DNA of 5,557 bases from Flavobacteriales bacterium UBA2426 (lineage in GTDB: Bacteria > Bacteroidota > Bacteroidia > Flavobacteriales_F > PHOS-HE28), in the NCBI GenBank assembly GCA_002342985.1, contig DDRC01000104.1:1-5557 (forward strand), in the 5' to 3' direction. The notes below the pieces were generated by a model. It saw nothing but the letters and a program-made list of their open reading frames with translations, searched no databases and had not been told where the DNA came from. Below, in pieces: positions 1 through 5,557 of this stretch (position 1 is its first letter; each line of letters begins with the position of its first letter). Both the position numbers and the translations under genes were made by a program.

Positions 1-795
1 GGCACCGGGCGCTACCTCAAGGAGAAGAACCCGAACATCAAGCTCTGGGGCATCGACACCTATGGGTCCGTCTTCAAGAAGCTGAAGGAGACCGGCGAGT
101 TCGACAAGAACGAGATCTACCCCTACATCACGGAAGGCATCGGCGAGGACTTCGTGCCGGCCAACGTGGACATGGACCTCATCGACCATTTCGAGAAGGT
201 CACCGACCGCGACGCGGCGATCTACACGCGCAAGATCGTGAAGGACGAGGGCATCTTCGTGGGCAACAGCGCGGGCGCGGCCATGGCGGGCCTGATGCAG
301 ATGAAGCCCATGCTGAAGCCCACGGACGTGGTGGTGGTGATCTTCCACGACCACGGCACGCGCTACCTGGGCAAGATGTTCAACGACGACTGGATGCGCG
401 AGCGCGGCTTCCTGGTGGAGGAGAAGCCCACCGCCGGCGATCTGCTGAAGGGCAAGGAGCTGCAACTGCTGAGCGTGGAGGCCGAGGAGCCCGTGCTGAA
501 CGCCATCGACAAGATGCGCAAGCACAACATCGACCAGCTGCCTGTCTTCGAAGGCGGGAAGCCGGTGGGCACCATCACCGATGCCCGCCTGTTCGACGCC
601 ATCCTGGAGGACGCCGACGTGCGCACCCAGGCCGCCCGCGTGGTGATGGGGGCGGCCCTGCCCGTGGTGAAGGTGGACGCCACGCTGGATGAGGTGGCCG
701 CCAAGCTGGGCAACGGTTCACCCGCAGTGCTGGTGGAGCAACCGAACGGGTTCGGGATCCTGACGAAACAGGATATCATCGGGAAATTGCGGTAG
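1..795 (+). CDS. cbs: Cystathionine beta-synthase-type PLP enzyme with two CBS domains (5' end missing)
   Basis: The reading frame is open from base 1 to the TAG at 793-795, giving 264 visible residues; the N-terminal half, with the PLP lysine, lies outside the window. Family knowledge: these cytosolic enzymes condense serine (or an activated serine) with homocysteine or sulfide in transsulfuration or cysteine synthesis. The visible part begins at GTGRYLKE, the end of the glycine-rich loop that holds the PLP phosphate. It continues through EGIGEDFVP (about residues 44-52) and GNSAGAAM (about 88-95), whose serine region contacts the PLP ring nitrogen, to HGTRYLGK and DDWM, which close the catalytic fold. 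Two CBS domains follow at about 156-203 and 211-263; in relatives these bind adenosyl ligands and regulate activity. Aspartate codons are strongly GAC-biased (about 19 GAC to 4 GAT), the host-like pattern. A cysteine synthase-like activity is possible, so the symbol is tentative. Confidence 0.88.
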   Translation, partial: GTGRYLKEKNPNIKLWGIDTYGSVFKKLKETGEFDKNEIYPYITEGIGEDFVPANVDMDLIDHFEKVTDRDAAIYTRKIVKDEGIFVGNSAGAAMAGLMQMKPMLKPTDVVVVIFHDHGTRYLGKMFNDDWMRERGFLVEEKPTAGDLLKGKELQLLSVEAEEPVLNAIDKMRKHNIDQLPVFEGGKPVGTITDARLFDAILEDADVRTQAARVVMGAALPVVKVDATLDEVAAKLGNGSPAVLVEQPNGFGILTKQDIIGKLR

Positions 796-802
796 GGCAC
801 AT

Positions 803-825
803 GTAGTCGCGACCCACTGGGTCGC
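803..825 (+). repeat. REP-like element 1: GTAG plus palindrome
   Basis: GTAG at 803-806 is followed by TC and a perfect 7-bp inverted repeat, GCGACCC (809-815) and GGGTCGC (819-825), with loop ACT. A GTAG-type tetranucleotide 5' of a short hairpin is the known signature of REP elements recognised by RAYT transposases. It lies 7 nt after the CBS-enzyme stop codon and 90 nt before the transposase start. The hairpin could also act on the 3' end of the upstream transcript, but there is no T-tract. Confidence 0.75.
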
Positions 826-845
826 CCGTATTTCGTGACCATTTC

Positions 846-862
846 GCGACCCACCAGGTCGC
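846..862 (+). repeat. REP-like element 2 (degenerate palindrome, no GTAG)
   Basis: GCGACCC (846-852), loop region ACC, then AGGTCGC (856-862). The innermost pair is broken (C versus A), leaving a 6-bp stem. It starts exactly 37 nt after the element-1 palindrome. The four bases before it do not read GTAG, so it may be a non-mobilisable relic or a structural half-site. Confidence 0.65.
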
Positions 863-882
863 CCTAATATTTCGTCCACATC

Positions 883-899
883 GCGACCCACCGGGTCGC
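883..899 (+). repeat. REP-like element 3 (perfect palindrome, no GTAG)
   Basis: GCGACCC (883-889), loop ACC, GGGTCGC (893-899) form a perfect 7-bp stem. It starts exactly 37 nt after element 2 and ends 16 nt before the transposase start codon. Its 3' flank CCGTA (900-904) matches that of element 1. The hairpin sits just upstream of the Shine-Dalgarno GGAGG, so it could influence translation initiation of the transposase (inference). Confidence 0.68.
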
Positions 900-906
900 C
901 CGTACC

Positions 907-911
907 GGAGG
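907..911 (+). promoter_or_regulatory. Ribosome binding site of the transposase
   Basis: GGAGG lies 4 nt before the ATG at 916. It is the clearest Shine-Dalgarno sequence in the window; the other starts here lack one. It supports 916 as the start codon. Confidence 0.6.
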
Positions 912-915
912 TCCA

Positions 916-1461
916 ATGTCCCTGCGTTACCGCAAACACATCCGCCTGCCTGACCACGATTACATGAGGGGGGTGTATTTCGTGACGACGTGCACCTATT
1001 GGCGCAAACAGGTGTTCGGGCGGATCATTGGGACCGGGGCCGACGCACGCATGGAATTGACCGATGTGGGGCGGATCGTGGATGAATGCTGGCGCATCAT
1101 CCCGGATCATTTCCCGCATGTCTGCCTGCACGAAATGCAGGTCATGCCCGATCATCTGCATGCGATCATTGAACTGAACGGCGTATCCGACAACGGCACC
1201 GTATCGGCGACCCCATGGGTCGCGACTACGGATGCCGTCGATGGACTGCGAAAAATGGCCAAGGGCCCCGCACGTGGTTCATTGGCTGCGATCATCGGGG
1301 CATTCAAATCGGAAACCACCAGGCGTGTGAACCGTCTGAACGGCACACCGGGCAGATCGCTGTGGCAACCCAATTACCACGAACGGGTGATCCGCGAATA
1401 CAACGGTGAAAGGGGGCGCATCGGCCAATACATCGCGGAAAACCCAATGCATTGGCGATGA
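916..1461 (+). CDS. REP-associated tyrosine transposase (RAYT, IS200/Y1 HUH family)
   Basis: This 181-residue protein is a single-domain Y1 HUH nuclease. Family knowledge: RAYTs nick single-stranded REP DNA through a 5'-phosphotyrosine intermediate and are linked to the spread of REP sequences; they are domesticated relatives of IS200/IS605 TnpA. Visible signatures are the N-terminal YFVTTCTYWR strand (21-30), the metal-binding HxH in MPDHLHAII (H80 and H82), a conserved helix GSLAAIIGAFKSETTRRVN (121-139), and WQPNYHERVIRE (150-161) with the probable catalytic Y154. The ending IAENPMHW is typical of the family. The start is ATG with GGAGG 4 nt upstream. The stop overlaps the next gene. The frame is intact with no obvious lesion. 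Seven of ten Asp codons are GAT, unlike the GAC-rich CBS-enzyme gene upstream, hinting at a different origin. Residues 98-105 (ATPWVATT) are encoded by an internal REP copy. REP-like palindromes also lie immediately upstream. Confidence 0.92.
   Translation: MSLRYRKHIRLPDHDYMRGVYFVTTCTYWRKQVFGRIIGTGADARMELTDVGRIVDECWRIIPDHFPHVCLHEMQVMPDHLHAIIELNGVSDNGTVSATPWVATTDAVDGLRKMAKGPARGSLAAIIGAFKSETTRRVNRLNGTPGRSLWQPNYHERVIREYNGERGRIGQYIAENPMHWR
1206..1229 (-). repeat. REP-like element 4, inverted and inside the transposase gene
   Basis: On the plus strand, GCGACCC (1207-1213), loop CAT, GGGTCGC (1217-1223) form a perfect 7-bp stem, followed by GACTAC. Read on the minus strand it starts GTAGTC and then the palindrome, as element 1 does. 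The 24 nt of 1206-1229, reverse complemented, match 803-826 at 22 positions. It is in frame and encodes ATPWVATT (residues 98-105) in the variable stretch between the HxH motif and the catalytic tyrosine. Confidence 0.75.
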
Positions 1462-2270
1462 TGACCCACACCGTCACCGACCAGATGAACCGCACCGTCC
1501 GAGTGCCCGACCACCCGGAGCGCATCATCTCCCTCGTTCCGTCCCAGACCGAACTTCTGCACGACCTGGGCCTTGGCGACCGCGTGGTGGGCATTACCAA
1601 GTTCTGCATCCACCCGGATGCCTGGTTCCGCAGCAAGGCCCGCGTGGGTGGCACCAAGCAGGTGGATCTGGACAAGGTGCGCGCATTGAAGCCCGACCTC
1701 ATCATCGGCAACCAGGAGGAGAACAGCCGGGAGGACATCGAAGCGTTGGAACGGGAGTTCCCCGTGTGGATGAGCGACGTGCGCGACCTGGACGGCGCTT
1801 TGGAAATGATCCGGCGCGTGGGAGAATTGACGGCCACTGGTGACAGGGCCGGTGAGCTGATCCGACTGATCGCGGTTGCTTTCGACCATCTTGAACGGCC
1901 GTCAACCCCAATGAGCGCCGCATATTTCATCTGGCGCGACCCCTTGATGGTGGCGGGCGAGGACACCTACATCAGTGACATGCTGGACCGTGCGGGCTTC
2001 ACCAACGCGTTCGCCCACCGCCCAGAGCGCTACGCGGAGATCACCCCGGCAGAGCTCGCGGCAGCCGACCCCGATGTAGTCCTGCTCTCCTCCGAGCCTT
2101 ACCCCTTCGCCGAAAAGCACCTGCTGGAGTTCAACATGATCTGCCCCGGCACCCCGGTGAGGTTGGTGGACGGCGAGCTCTTCAGCTGGTACGGCAGCCG
2201 GCTGCTGCGCACACCGGCCTATCTCGCTGCAGTGCAGCGTTCCCTACCCACGGACCGGGCACCCGCCTGA
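1458..2270 (+). CDS. BtuF-like helical-backbone metal/cobalamin receptor (ABC substrate-binding family)
   Basis: This product of about 270 residues belongs to the periplasmic binding protein fold used for cobalamin, haem and iron chelates (Peripla_BP_2 type). Visible motifs are PERIISLVPSQTELLHDLGL (about 20-39), the classic start of the first lobe, GDRVVGITKFCIHP after it, KPDLIIGNQEEN near 80, and the C-terminal DGELFSWYGSRLL. These resemble BtuF more than siderophore receptors. There is no signal peptide or lipobox: the N terminus is short and polar, beginning MMTHTVTDQMNRTV. The protein may therefore be cytosolic, or the true start may be missing. The ATG at 1458 overlaps the transposase TGA (1459-1461). 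A second ATG at 1461 and a TTG at 1452 are alternative starts, and none has a clear Shine-Dalgarno. No permease or ATPase gene is adjacent, so a transport role is not supported by context. Confidence 0.85.
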   Translation: MMTHTVTDQMNRTVRVPDHPERIISLVPSQTELLHDLGLGDRVVGITKFCIHPDAWFRSKARVGGTKQVDLDKVRALKPDLIIGNQEENSREDIEALEREFPVWMSDVRDLDGALEMIRRVGELTATGDRAGELIRLIAVAFDHLERPSTPMSAAYFIWRDPLMVAGEDTYISDMLDRAGFTNAFAHRPERYAEITPAELAAADPDVVLLSSEPYPFAEKHLLEFNMICPGTPVRLVDGELFSWYGSRLLRTPAYLAAVQRSLPTDRAPA

Positions 2271-2278
2271 GCGGCGGG
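2262..2278 (+). terminator. Small hairpin spanning the stop codon of the BtuF-like gene
   Basis: CCCGCC (2262-2267) and GGCGGG (2273-2278) form a 6-bp GC stem around TGAGC, which contains the stop codon. There is no T-tract. In GC-rich DNA a stem this short can arise by chance, so a terminator role is only tentative. Confidence 0.25.
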
Positions 2279-2342
2279 ACGCATCCGGCGACGGGCGGTG
2301 AACCGGCTCCACGAATGGCAGCCCCCCCAGGACGCACGGCCC

Positions 2343-2350
2343 TACTTTTG
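2343..2350 (+). promoter_or_regulatory. Bacteroidota-type -7 promoter element (TACTTTTG)
   Basis: TACTTTTG matches the Bacteroidota -7 consensus TAnnTTTG. It stands out in otherwise very GC-rich intergenic DNA, 14 nt before the patatin ATG. No convincing -33 TTTG/TTG is seen in 2310-2330. A start a few bases downstream would leave a leader of about 10 nt or less, with no Shine-Dalgarno. Confidence 0.55.
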
Positions 2351-2364
2351 CGAGCAGCCCTGCC

Positions 2365-4644
2365 ATGCCCCGTTTGCTCTTCGCCCTTGTCCTCGCCTGT
2401 TTCAGCGGGGCGGCCGCGGGGCAGCGGGTGGGCGTGGTGCTCAGCGGTGGCGGTGCCGCAGGGCTGGCCCACATCGGCGTGCTCAAGGCGCTGGAGGAGC
2501 ATGGCGTGCCGGTGGACTGCGTGGCCGGCAGCAGCATGGGAGCGCTGATCGGTGCGCTCTATGCCTCGGGATACTCACCGTGGGAGATGGACTCCCTCTT
2601 CCGCACCGAGCTCTACCGCACCATGGCCGAAGGGGGGGTGGAGCAACGGCACACCTACCTCTTCAAGCGCGACCATCCGGACGCCTCGCTCATCACCCTC
2701 CGGTTCGACCTGGACACGGCCCTGCAGACATCACTCCCCACGAACCTGCGCAGCCCCGTGCTCCTCGACTTCGAGCAGATGCGCGGCTTCACGCCCGTAT
2801 CCACGGCTGCCGGCAACGATTTCGACTCGCTCTTCGTGCCGTTCCGCTGCGTGGCCAGCGACCTTACGGCGCAGCGCGCGGTGGTGTTCCGCCAAGGCGA
2901 CCTGGCGCAGGCCGTGCGTGCCAGCATGAGCTACCCCTTCTATTTCAAGCCCATCCGGGTGGATGGGCACCTGATGATGGATGGCGGCCTCTACAACAAC
3001 TTCCCCAGCGATGTCATGTACCACGACTTCCTGCCAGACATGATCGTGGGGAGCAACGTGAGCGGCAATTCGCCGCCTCCGAGCGAAGACGACCTAGTGA
3101 GCCAGCTGAGGGCCATGATGCAGGAGCCCACGAACTTCTCGGTGATCTGCGAGAACGGCATCATCATCGAGCCGCGCACCGGCACCAGCCTCTTCGACTT
3201 CAGCGACCCCGGCAGGGCGATCGACGATGGATACCGGGCTGCCCTCGCCCGCATGCCCGAGGTGCTGGCCGGATTGCAGCACCGCGAGCATCCCGGCGCC
3301 GTGGCCGAGCGCCGTAGGGCCTTCCGCGCCAGGATACGGCCCATGATGTTCGGGGCTGTCCACGTGGAGGGGCTGAAGCGGTCCGCCACCCGCTATTGCG
3401 AGCGCACCATCGCCCACGCGGGCACCCCCCTATCGCCCGAGCGGCTAAAGGGCGCCTACTTCCGGCTCTTCGCGGACAACAACATCGCGGGCCTCTATCC
3501 CCAGGCCTCCTACAGCGCCGACCGCGACGCCTACGACCTGCACCTGCTGGTGAAGCCGGACAAGGACCTGGAGGTCCGCTTCGGCGGCATGTTCTCCTCG
3601 CGGCCCATCAACACGGGCATGGCCGCGCTCCGTTACAAGCTCTTCGGCGCGGCCTCGAGCCAGCTGGAGGCGCTCTCCTACTTCGGCAAATTCTACACGG
3701 CCGGGCAGCTGAAGCTCCGTATGGACTTCAGCACACGGGTGCCGACCTACCTGGAGCCCATCTTCAATATCCACCGCTGGGATCACTTCACCAGCTTCAG
3801 CACCTTCTTCGATGAGGTACGGCCATCGTTCGTGGTGCTGCGCGAGACCTATGGCGGCTTCAATGCGGGCTTCGGCCTGGGCAACAAGGGCCTCCTGAAG
3901 CTCGATGCCAAGCTGGTGGAGACCAAGGACAGCTATTACCAGACGGAGGGCTTCAGCGGCCGCGACACAAGCGATGTGACCTGGTTCCGCCATGGCACCG
4001 CAGGCCTCCTCCTCACCCGGAACTCGCTCAACCGCAAGCAGCACCCCAACGAGGGCGAACGCTTCGCGCTGAGGCTGCGCTACATCGCCGGTGAGGAGCG
4101 GACCGATCCGGGCCCCACCCAGCCGCGCTCCGACCTCTACACCGCCGACCACGAATGGCTGATGGCCTGCGCCCACCTGGACCAGTACGTGCTGCGCCGC
4201 GGCGTCTTCAAGCTCGGGGTGCTGGCCGAGGGCGTATTCAGCAACATGCCCTCCTTCCAGAACTACACGGCCACCATCATCCGTGCGCCGGCTTTCCAGC
4301 CCACACCGGAGAGCCGCACCTATTTCATGGAGCAGTTCAGGGCGCCCAAGTACCTGGCCGGTGGCCTGCGCACCATCGTGGCCGTGGCGCGCAACCGGTT
4401 CGACCTGCGCCTCGAAGGCTATGTGTTCCAGCCATACGAGCCGGTGGTGCGCGGCGAGGGCACGGGAAGCGCCACCGCACCGGCCTTCAGCCAGCGCTAC
4501 TACATGGCGGCGGGCTCCCTCATCTACCAGAGCCCCATCGGGCCGGTGTGGTTCAACGTGAGCTACTTCGACCAGCAACGCGAGCCCTGGGCCTGGAGCC
4601 TCAACTTCGGCTACATCCTGTTCAACCAGAAGGCCCACGAATGA
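2365..4644 (+). CDS. Secreted patatin-like phospholipase with C-terminal POTRA/Omp85-like barrel (PlpD-like)
   Basis: This 759-residue protein probably hydrolyses acyl esters of phospholipids. Residues 1-19 (MPRLLFALVLACFSGAAAG) form a signal peptide, probably cleaved before Q20. The patatin domain (about 22-310) has the oxyanion loop SGGGAAG (27-33), the nucleophile elbow GSSMG (55-59, S57) and the catalytic Asp in DGG (206-208), so the Ser-Asp dyad is intact. A single POTRA-like segment follows at about 327-398, starting FGAVHVEGLKRS. The region from about 404 to 759 alternates polar and aromatic residues as in Omp85-type 16-stranded barrels, ending in LNFGYILFNQKAHE. The order and length resemble PlpD of the type Vd autotransporters, where the barrel anchors or exports the lipase; here the barrel assignment is by pattern. 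The start is supported by the signal peptide and the upstream -7 element. The stop overlaps the next start (ATGA). Barrel residues after the final strand extend a few positions, slightly unlike a terminal aromatic. Confidence 0.9.
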   Translation: MPRLLFALVLACFSGAAAGQRVGVVLSGGGAAGLAHIGVLKALEEHGVPVDCVAGSSMGALIGALYASGYSPWEMDSLFRTELYRTMAEGGVEQRHTYLFKRDHPDASLITLRFDLDTALQTSLPTNLRSPVLLDFEQMRGFTPVSTAAGNDFDSLFVPFRCVASDLTAQRAVVFRQGDLAQAVRASMSYPFYFKPIRVDGHLMMDGGLYNNFPSDVMYHDFLPDMIVGSNVSGNSPPPSEDDLVSQLRAMMQEPTNFSVICENGIIIEPRTGTSLFDFSDPGRAIDDGYRAALARMPEVLAGLQHREHPGAVAERRRAFRARIRPMMFGAVHVEGLKRSATRYCERTIAHAGTPLSPERLKGAYFRLFADNNIAGLYPQASYSADRDAYDLHLLVKPDKDLEVRFGGMFSSRPINTGMAALRYKLFGAASSQLEALSYFGKFYTAGQLKLRMDFSTRVPTYLEPIFNIHRWDHFTSFSTFFDEVRPSFVVLRETYGGFNAGFGLGNKGLLKLDAKLVETKDSYYQTEGFSGRDTSDVTWFRHGTAGLLLTRNSLNRKQHPNEGERFALRLRYIAGEERTDPGPTQPRSDLYTADHEWLMACAHLDQYVLRRGVFKLGVLAEGVFSNMPSFQNYTATIIRAPAFQPTPESRTYFMEQFRAPKYLAGGLRTIVAVARNRFDLRLEGYVFQPYEPVVRGEGTGSATAPAFSQRYYMAAGSLIYQSPIGPVWFNVSYFDQQREPWAWSLNFGYILFNQKAHE

Positions 4645-4880
4645 TCACGCACGACCTGCTCGATGCCTACGAGTCCGTGAAGGGCGAATACGAGAAGCTG
4701 CCTTGGGGCCAGAAACCGGACGAGCGGCTGTGGGAGGCGGTCGACGGCCTGCTGCTGGACCTGCACCTGATCCGGCATGGCTACGCCACCGAGGGGTATG
4801 AGCAGCACATCGAAAAGGAGCTGAAGCGCCTTTGCGCAGACACCGCGGTGGCGGACCGCCTGCGCGCCATCCGCTTCTGA
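4641..4880 (+). CDS. Small hypothetical protein, translationally coupled to the patatin gene
   Basis: This 79-residue protein begins MITHDLLDAYESVKGEYEKL and ends RLRAIRF. Its ATG overlaps the patatin TGA in an ATGA junction, which implies translational coupling and co-transcription. It is rich in charged residues and appears mostly helical, with a conserved-looking PWGQKPDERLWEAVDGLLLD segment (21-40). It has no signal peptide, membrane segment or cysteine pair (one Cys, C65), so it should be cytosolic. I do not recognise the family. A longer upstream extension of this frame runs inside the patatin gene and looks like a shadow. The hairpin at 4891-4917 follows its stop. Association with the patatin is only by position. 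Confidence 0.7.
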   Translation: MITHDLLDAYESVKGEYEKLPWGQKPDERLWEAVDGLLLDLHLIRHGYATEGYEQHIEKELKRLCADTAVADRLRAIRF

Positions 4881-4890
4881 CCGGAACGAA

Positions 4891-4917
4891 GAAGCCCCCT
4901 GGCGACCAGGGGGCTTC
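4891..4917. terminator. Bidirectional hairpin terminator between convergent genes
   Basis: GAAGCCCCCTGG (4891-4902) and CCAGGGGGCTTC (4906-4917) form a perfect 12-bp stem with loop CGA. It sits 10 nt after the plus-strand stop at 4880 and 20 nt beyond the minus-strand stop at 4938. On the minus strand the stem is followed by TTCGTT, a weak T-rich tail; the plus-strand side has none. Its position and strength suggest it ends transcription from both sides. Confidence 0.75.
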
Positions 4918-4937
4918 CGGCATCCTTAGTCCGTGGC

Positions 4938-5258
4938 TCAGGCTTGCGCCGCAGGCCCCCCGAAGTTCATCGGGATCTCGGGCATGTCGGTGTCGCGGAT
5001 GGTGCCGTGCACCTGCTCGAACTTCCCGATGTTGTCGGCCAGCGCGCGCATGAGCCGCTTGGCGTGCTGGGGCGTGAGCAGGATGCGCGCGCGCACCTTG
5101 GCCTTGGGCACGCCGGGCATCACGCGCACGAAGTCGAGCACGAACTCGGAGTTGCTATGGGTGATGATGGCGAGGTTGCTGTAGACGCCATCGGCCACCT
5201 CCTCGCTGATCTCGATGTTCAGCTGGTTGGGGCGGGGTTGTTCCTTCTGGTCTGCCAT
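4938..5258 (-). CDS. DUF3467 domain protein
   Basis: This complete 106-residue protein begins MADQKEQPRPNQLNIEIS. The DUF3467 core spans about residues 12-90, with SEEVADGVYSNLAIITHSNSE, FVLDFVRVMPG, KVRARILLTPQHAKRLM and a final ALADNIGKFEQVHG. The C-terminal tail is Pro/Gly/Ala-rich (MPEIPMNFGGPAAQA). The biochemical function is not established. The family is short, soluble and commonly found next to rpoC in Bacteroidota, as here, where it starts 89 nt after the rpoC stop on the same strand. It therefore probably belongs to the rpoBC transcription unit. No Shine-Dalgarno is visible before the ATG; the preceding bases are AACGAAC. Confidence 0.9.
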   Translation of the reverse strand: MADQKEQPRPNQLNIEISEEVADGVYSNLAIITHSNSEFVLDFVRVMPGVPKAKVRARILLTPQHAKRLMRALADNIGKFEQVHGTIRDTDMPEIPMNFGGPAAQA

Positions 5259-5289
5259 GTTCGTTCGGTTTGCTGCGGCCGGCGCAAGC

Positions 5290-5322
5290 AGCGAGCGGCA
5301 AGTCAGGGACCTGCCGCTCGCT
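5290..5322 (-). other. Strong hairpin between rpoC and the DUF3467 gene
   Basis: AGCGAGCGGCA (5290-5300) and TGCCGCTCGCT (5312-5322) form a perfect 11-bp stem. After one mismatch, three more pairs can form, leaving a 3-nt loop. It occupies the middle of the 89-nt gap. On the minus strand no T-tract follows, so a full intrinsic terminator is unlikely. It could be an attenuator, an RNA-processing or mRNA-stability element, or an intergenic repeat. Confidence 0.55.
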
Positions 5323-5347
5323 CACTCGTCACTGGCCGATGGATTGG

Positions 5348-5557
<210 letters not shown>

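Noticed and set aside
803..899. CRISPR-like array
   Set aside because: The repeats are 17-nt palindromes at 37-nt spacing, only three copies, with similar rather than unique spacers, and no cas gene; a RAYT gene adjoins them.
718..1161. Antisense frame crossing the REP cluster and transposase start
   Set aside because: It consists of antisense CBS-gene end, repeats and antisense transposase; the RATQWVATT-like stretch is just the repeat translated.
1936..1960. Possible additional REP (GCGACCCC) inside the BtuF-like gene
   Set aside because: No GGGTCGC arm follows and no GTAG is present; it is ordinary coding sequence (WRDPLM).
2365..2410. Lipoprotein signal in the patatin N terminus (VLAC at residues 9-12)
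   Set aside because: The hydrophobic stretch before C12 is too short and the lipobox has Leu at -2; cleavage after AAAG before Q20 fits better.
2298..3317. Plus-strand open frame (339 codons) overlapping the patatin domain
   Set aside because: Its Arg/Ala/Gly/Pro-rich product is typical of an off-frame reading of high-GC DNA; the patatin motifs are in the other frame.
3445..4638. Long antisense open frame (397 codons) across the patatin gene
   Set aside because: It mirrors the GC-rich codon pattern of the real gene, has Val/Glu/Ala/Gly-rich composition without recognisable motifs, and conflicts with an intact, motif-supported gene.

Overview
The window looks like chromosomal DNA from a high-GC member of the Bacteroidota, probably an uncultured Flavobacteriales-like lineage. 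This assignment is an inference from three things. A DUF3467 gene directly follows rpoC, which is a common Bacteroidota arrangement. A TAnnTTTG-type -7 promoter element (TACTTTTG) sits just before the patatin gene. The protein set also fits, including a substrate-binding protein without a signal peptide and a patatin fused to an outer-membrane barrel. No sequence search was possible.

Layout from left to right. Positions 1-795 (+) hold the 3' part of a cystathionine beta-synthase-type PLP enzyme with two C-terminal CBS domains. Positions 796-915 hold a cluster of three short REP-like palindromes at an exact 37-nt spacing. They lead into a complete REP-associated tyrosine transposase (RAYT, IS200/Y1 HUH family) at 916-1461 (+). 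A fourth copy of the palindrome lies inside the transposase reading frame in inverted orientation. The next gene (1458-2270, +), a BtuF-like helical-backbone metal/cobalamin receptor, overlaps the transposase stop codon. After a short gap with a good Bacteroidota -7 element comes a 759-residue secreted patatin phospholipase with a predicted POTRA domain and Omp85-like barrel (2365-4644, +). It is translationally coupled to an unknown 79-residue protein (4641-4880, +). A perfect 12-bp hairpin separates these from two convergent minus-strand genes: DUF3467 (4938-5258) and the 3' end of rpoC (5348 to the window edge). Those two are separated by a strong hairpin.

The genes do not form one pathway. 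The most interesting element is the REP/RAYT locus. A GTAG tetranucleotide precedes the first palindrome, and the same GTAG-palindrome module occurs inverted within the transposase gene, where it is translated as part of the protein. The patatin-barrel protein plus its coupled small partner is the second point of interest. No CRISPR array, tRNA, rRNA or multi-gene defence system is visible.
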